Of a stretch of DNA of 13,618 nt, positions 13,553 through 13,618 are shown piece after piece; within the stretch, counting starts at the first letter, position 1; every line of letters starts with the position of its first letter. The stretch is from positions 1-13,618 of the forward strand of contig CAZHKE010000069.1 of the NCBI GenBank assembly GCA_964532485.1, read 5' to 3'. The notes below the pieces were generated by a model that worked only from the letters and a program-made list of their open reading frames with translations, did not search any database and was not told the origin of the DNA. The position numbers and the translations under genes are program-made. Source of the stretch: DATBSK01 sp964532485 (GTDB lineage Bacteria; Actinomycetota; Acidimicrobiia; IMCC26256; PALSA-555).

Positions 13553-13612
13553 CGCGTTGCACCATGCCGACGAGTCGCAACGCGCAACCGCCGACGCGAT
13601 CGCGTCGGCGGT
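13553..13612. terminator. Two tandem hairpins after the dehydrogenase gene
   Basis: Directly after the TGA come 8-bp arms CGCGTTGC (13553-13560) and GCAACGCG (13577-13584) with a 16-nt loop. Then a perfect 26-bp palindrome follows at 13587-13612, centred on GATC, with arms ACCGCCGACGC and GCGTCGGCGGT. No T-run follows on either strand. Position and symmetry suggest a factor-independent, possibly two-way terminator. Confidence 0.6.
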
Positions 13613-13618
13613 GATCAA

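Noticed and set aside
1..13618. Defence system, CRISPR array, prophage, transposon or tRNA-linked island
   Set aside because: No spaced repeats, integrase or transposase motifs, toxin-antitoxin pairs or tRNA-like folds were found. The ATPase/TPR protein resembles STAND proteins, but its intact cyclase domain and lack of an effector domain point to signalling.

Overview
The window is GC-rich, compactly coded bacterial chromosome and reads as core plus light accessory content of a high-GC actinomycete (Actinomycetota, perhaps an Acidimicrobiia-like lineage). This placement is inferred from four things: GTG starts, promoters with only a TANNNT -10 box placed so that transcripts would be leaderless, an F420/FMN-type enzyme of the Rv0121 family, and a zinc-ribbon/cyclase/ATPase/TPR giant protein. 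No rRNA, tRNA, CRISPR array, insertion sequence or phage gene was seen.

Left part (1-4407, all minus strand). Reading leftward from 4407: mobA (molybdenum cofactor guanylylation), fdhD (sulfur transfer to formate dehydrogenase), two tandem inositol-monophosphatase-family genes joined by an ATGA overlap, then the N-terminal 400 residues of a bifunctional class A penicillin-binding protein cut by the left edge. mobA and fdhD together point to a molybdenum/tungsten formate dehydrogenase encoded elsewhere.

Middle (4408-9255). A 36-bp divergent gap holds a 10-bp palindromic promoter core and separates mobA from a Rv0121-type F420/FMN enzyme on the plus strand. This enzyme converges on a two-gene minus-strand unit: a pterin-4a-carbinolamine dehydratase, then a small membrane-anchored protein. 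Divergent from that unit is a 1154-residue signalling protein: zinc ribbon, class III nucleotide cyclase with a complete catalytic set and a Thr that suggests class IIIb, P-loop ATPase, TPR-like repeats.

Right part (9256-13618). A minus-strand sugar-related unit comprises a GH4 NAD-dependent glycosidase, a YczE/YitT-type membrane protein and a Gfo/Idh/MocA oxidoreductase. Divergent from it is a 3-hydroxyisobutyrate-dehydrogenase-family enzyme, followed by two strong hairpins. Two possible tiny ORFs join the GH4 unit by 4-nt overlaps: a 43-codon ORF ending in ATGA over the GH4 start, and a 25-codon ORF that exactly bridges GH4 and yczE.

No clearly new multi-gene system is evident. The most interesting signals are the repeated -10/N6/start-codon spacing, the palindromic divergent promoter, and the overlapping mini-ORFs around the GH4 gene. 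Long open frames antisense to the named genes were judged to be GC-rich shadows.
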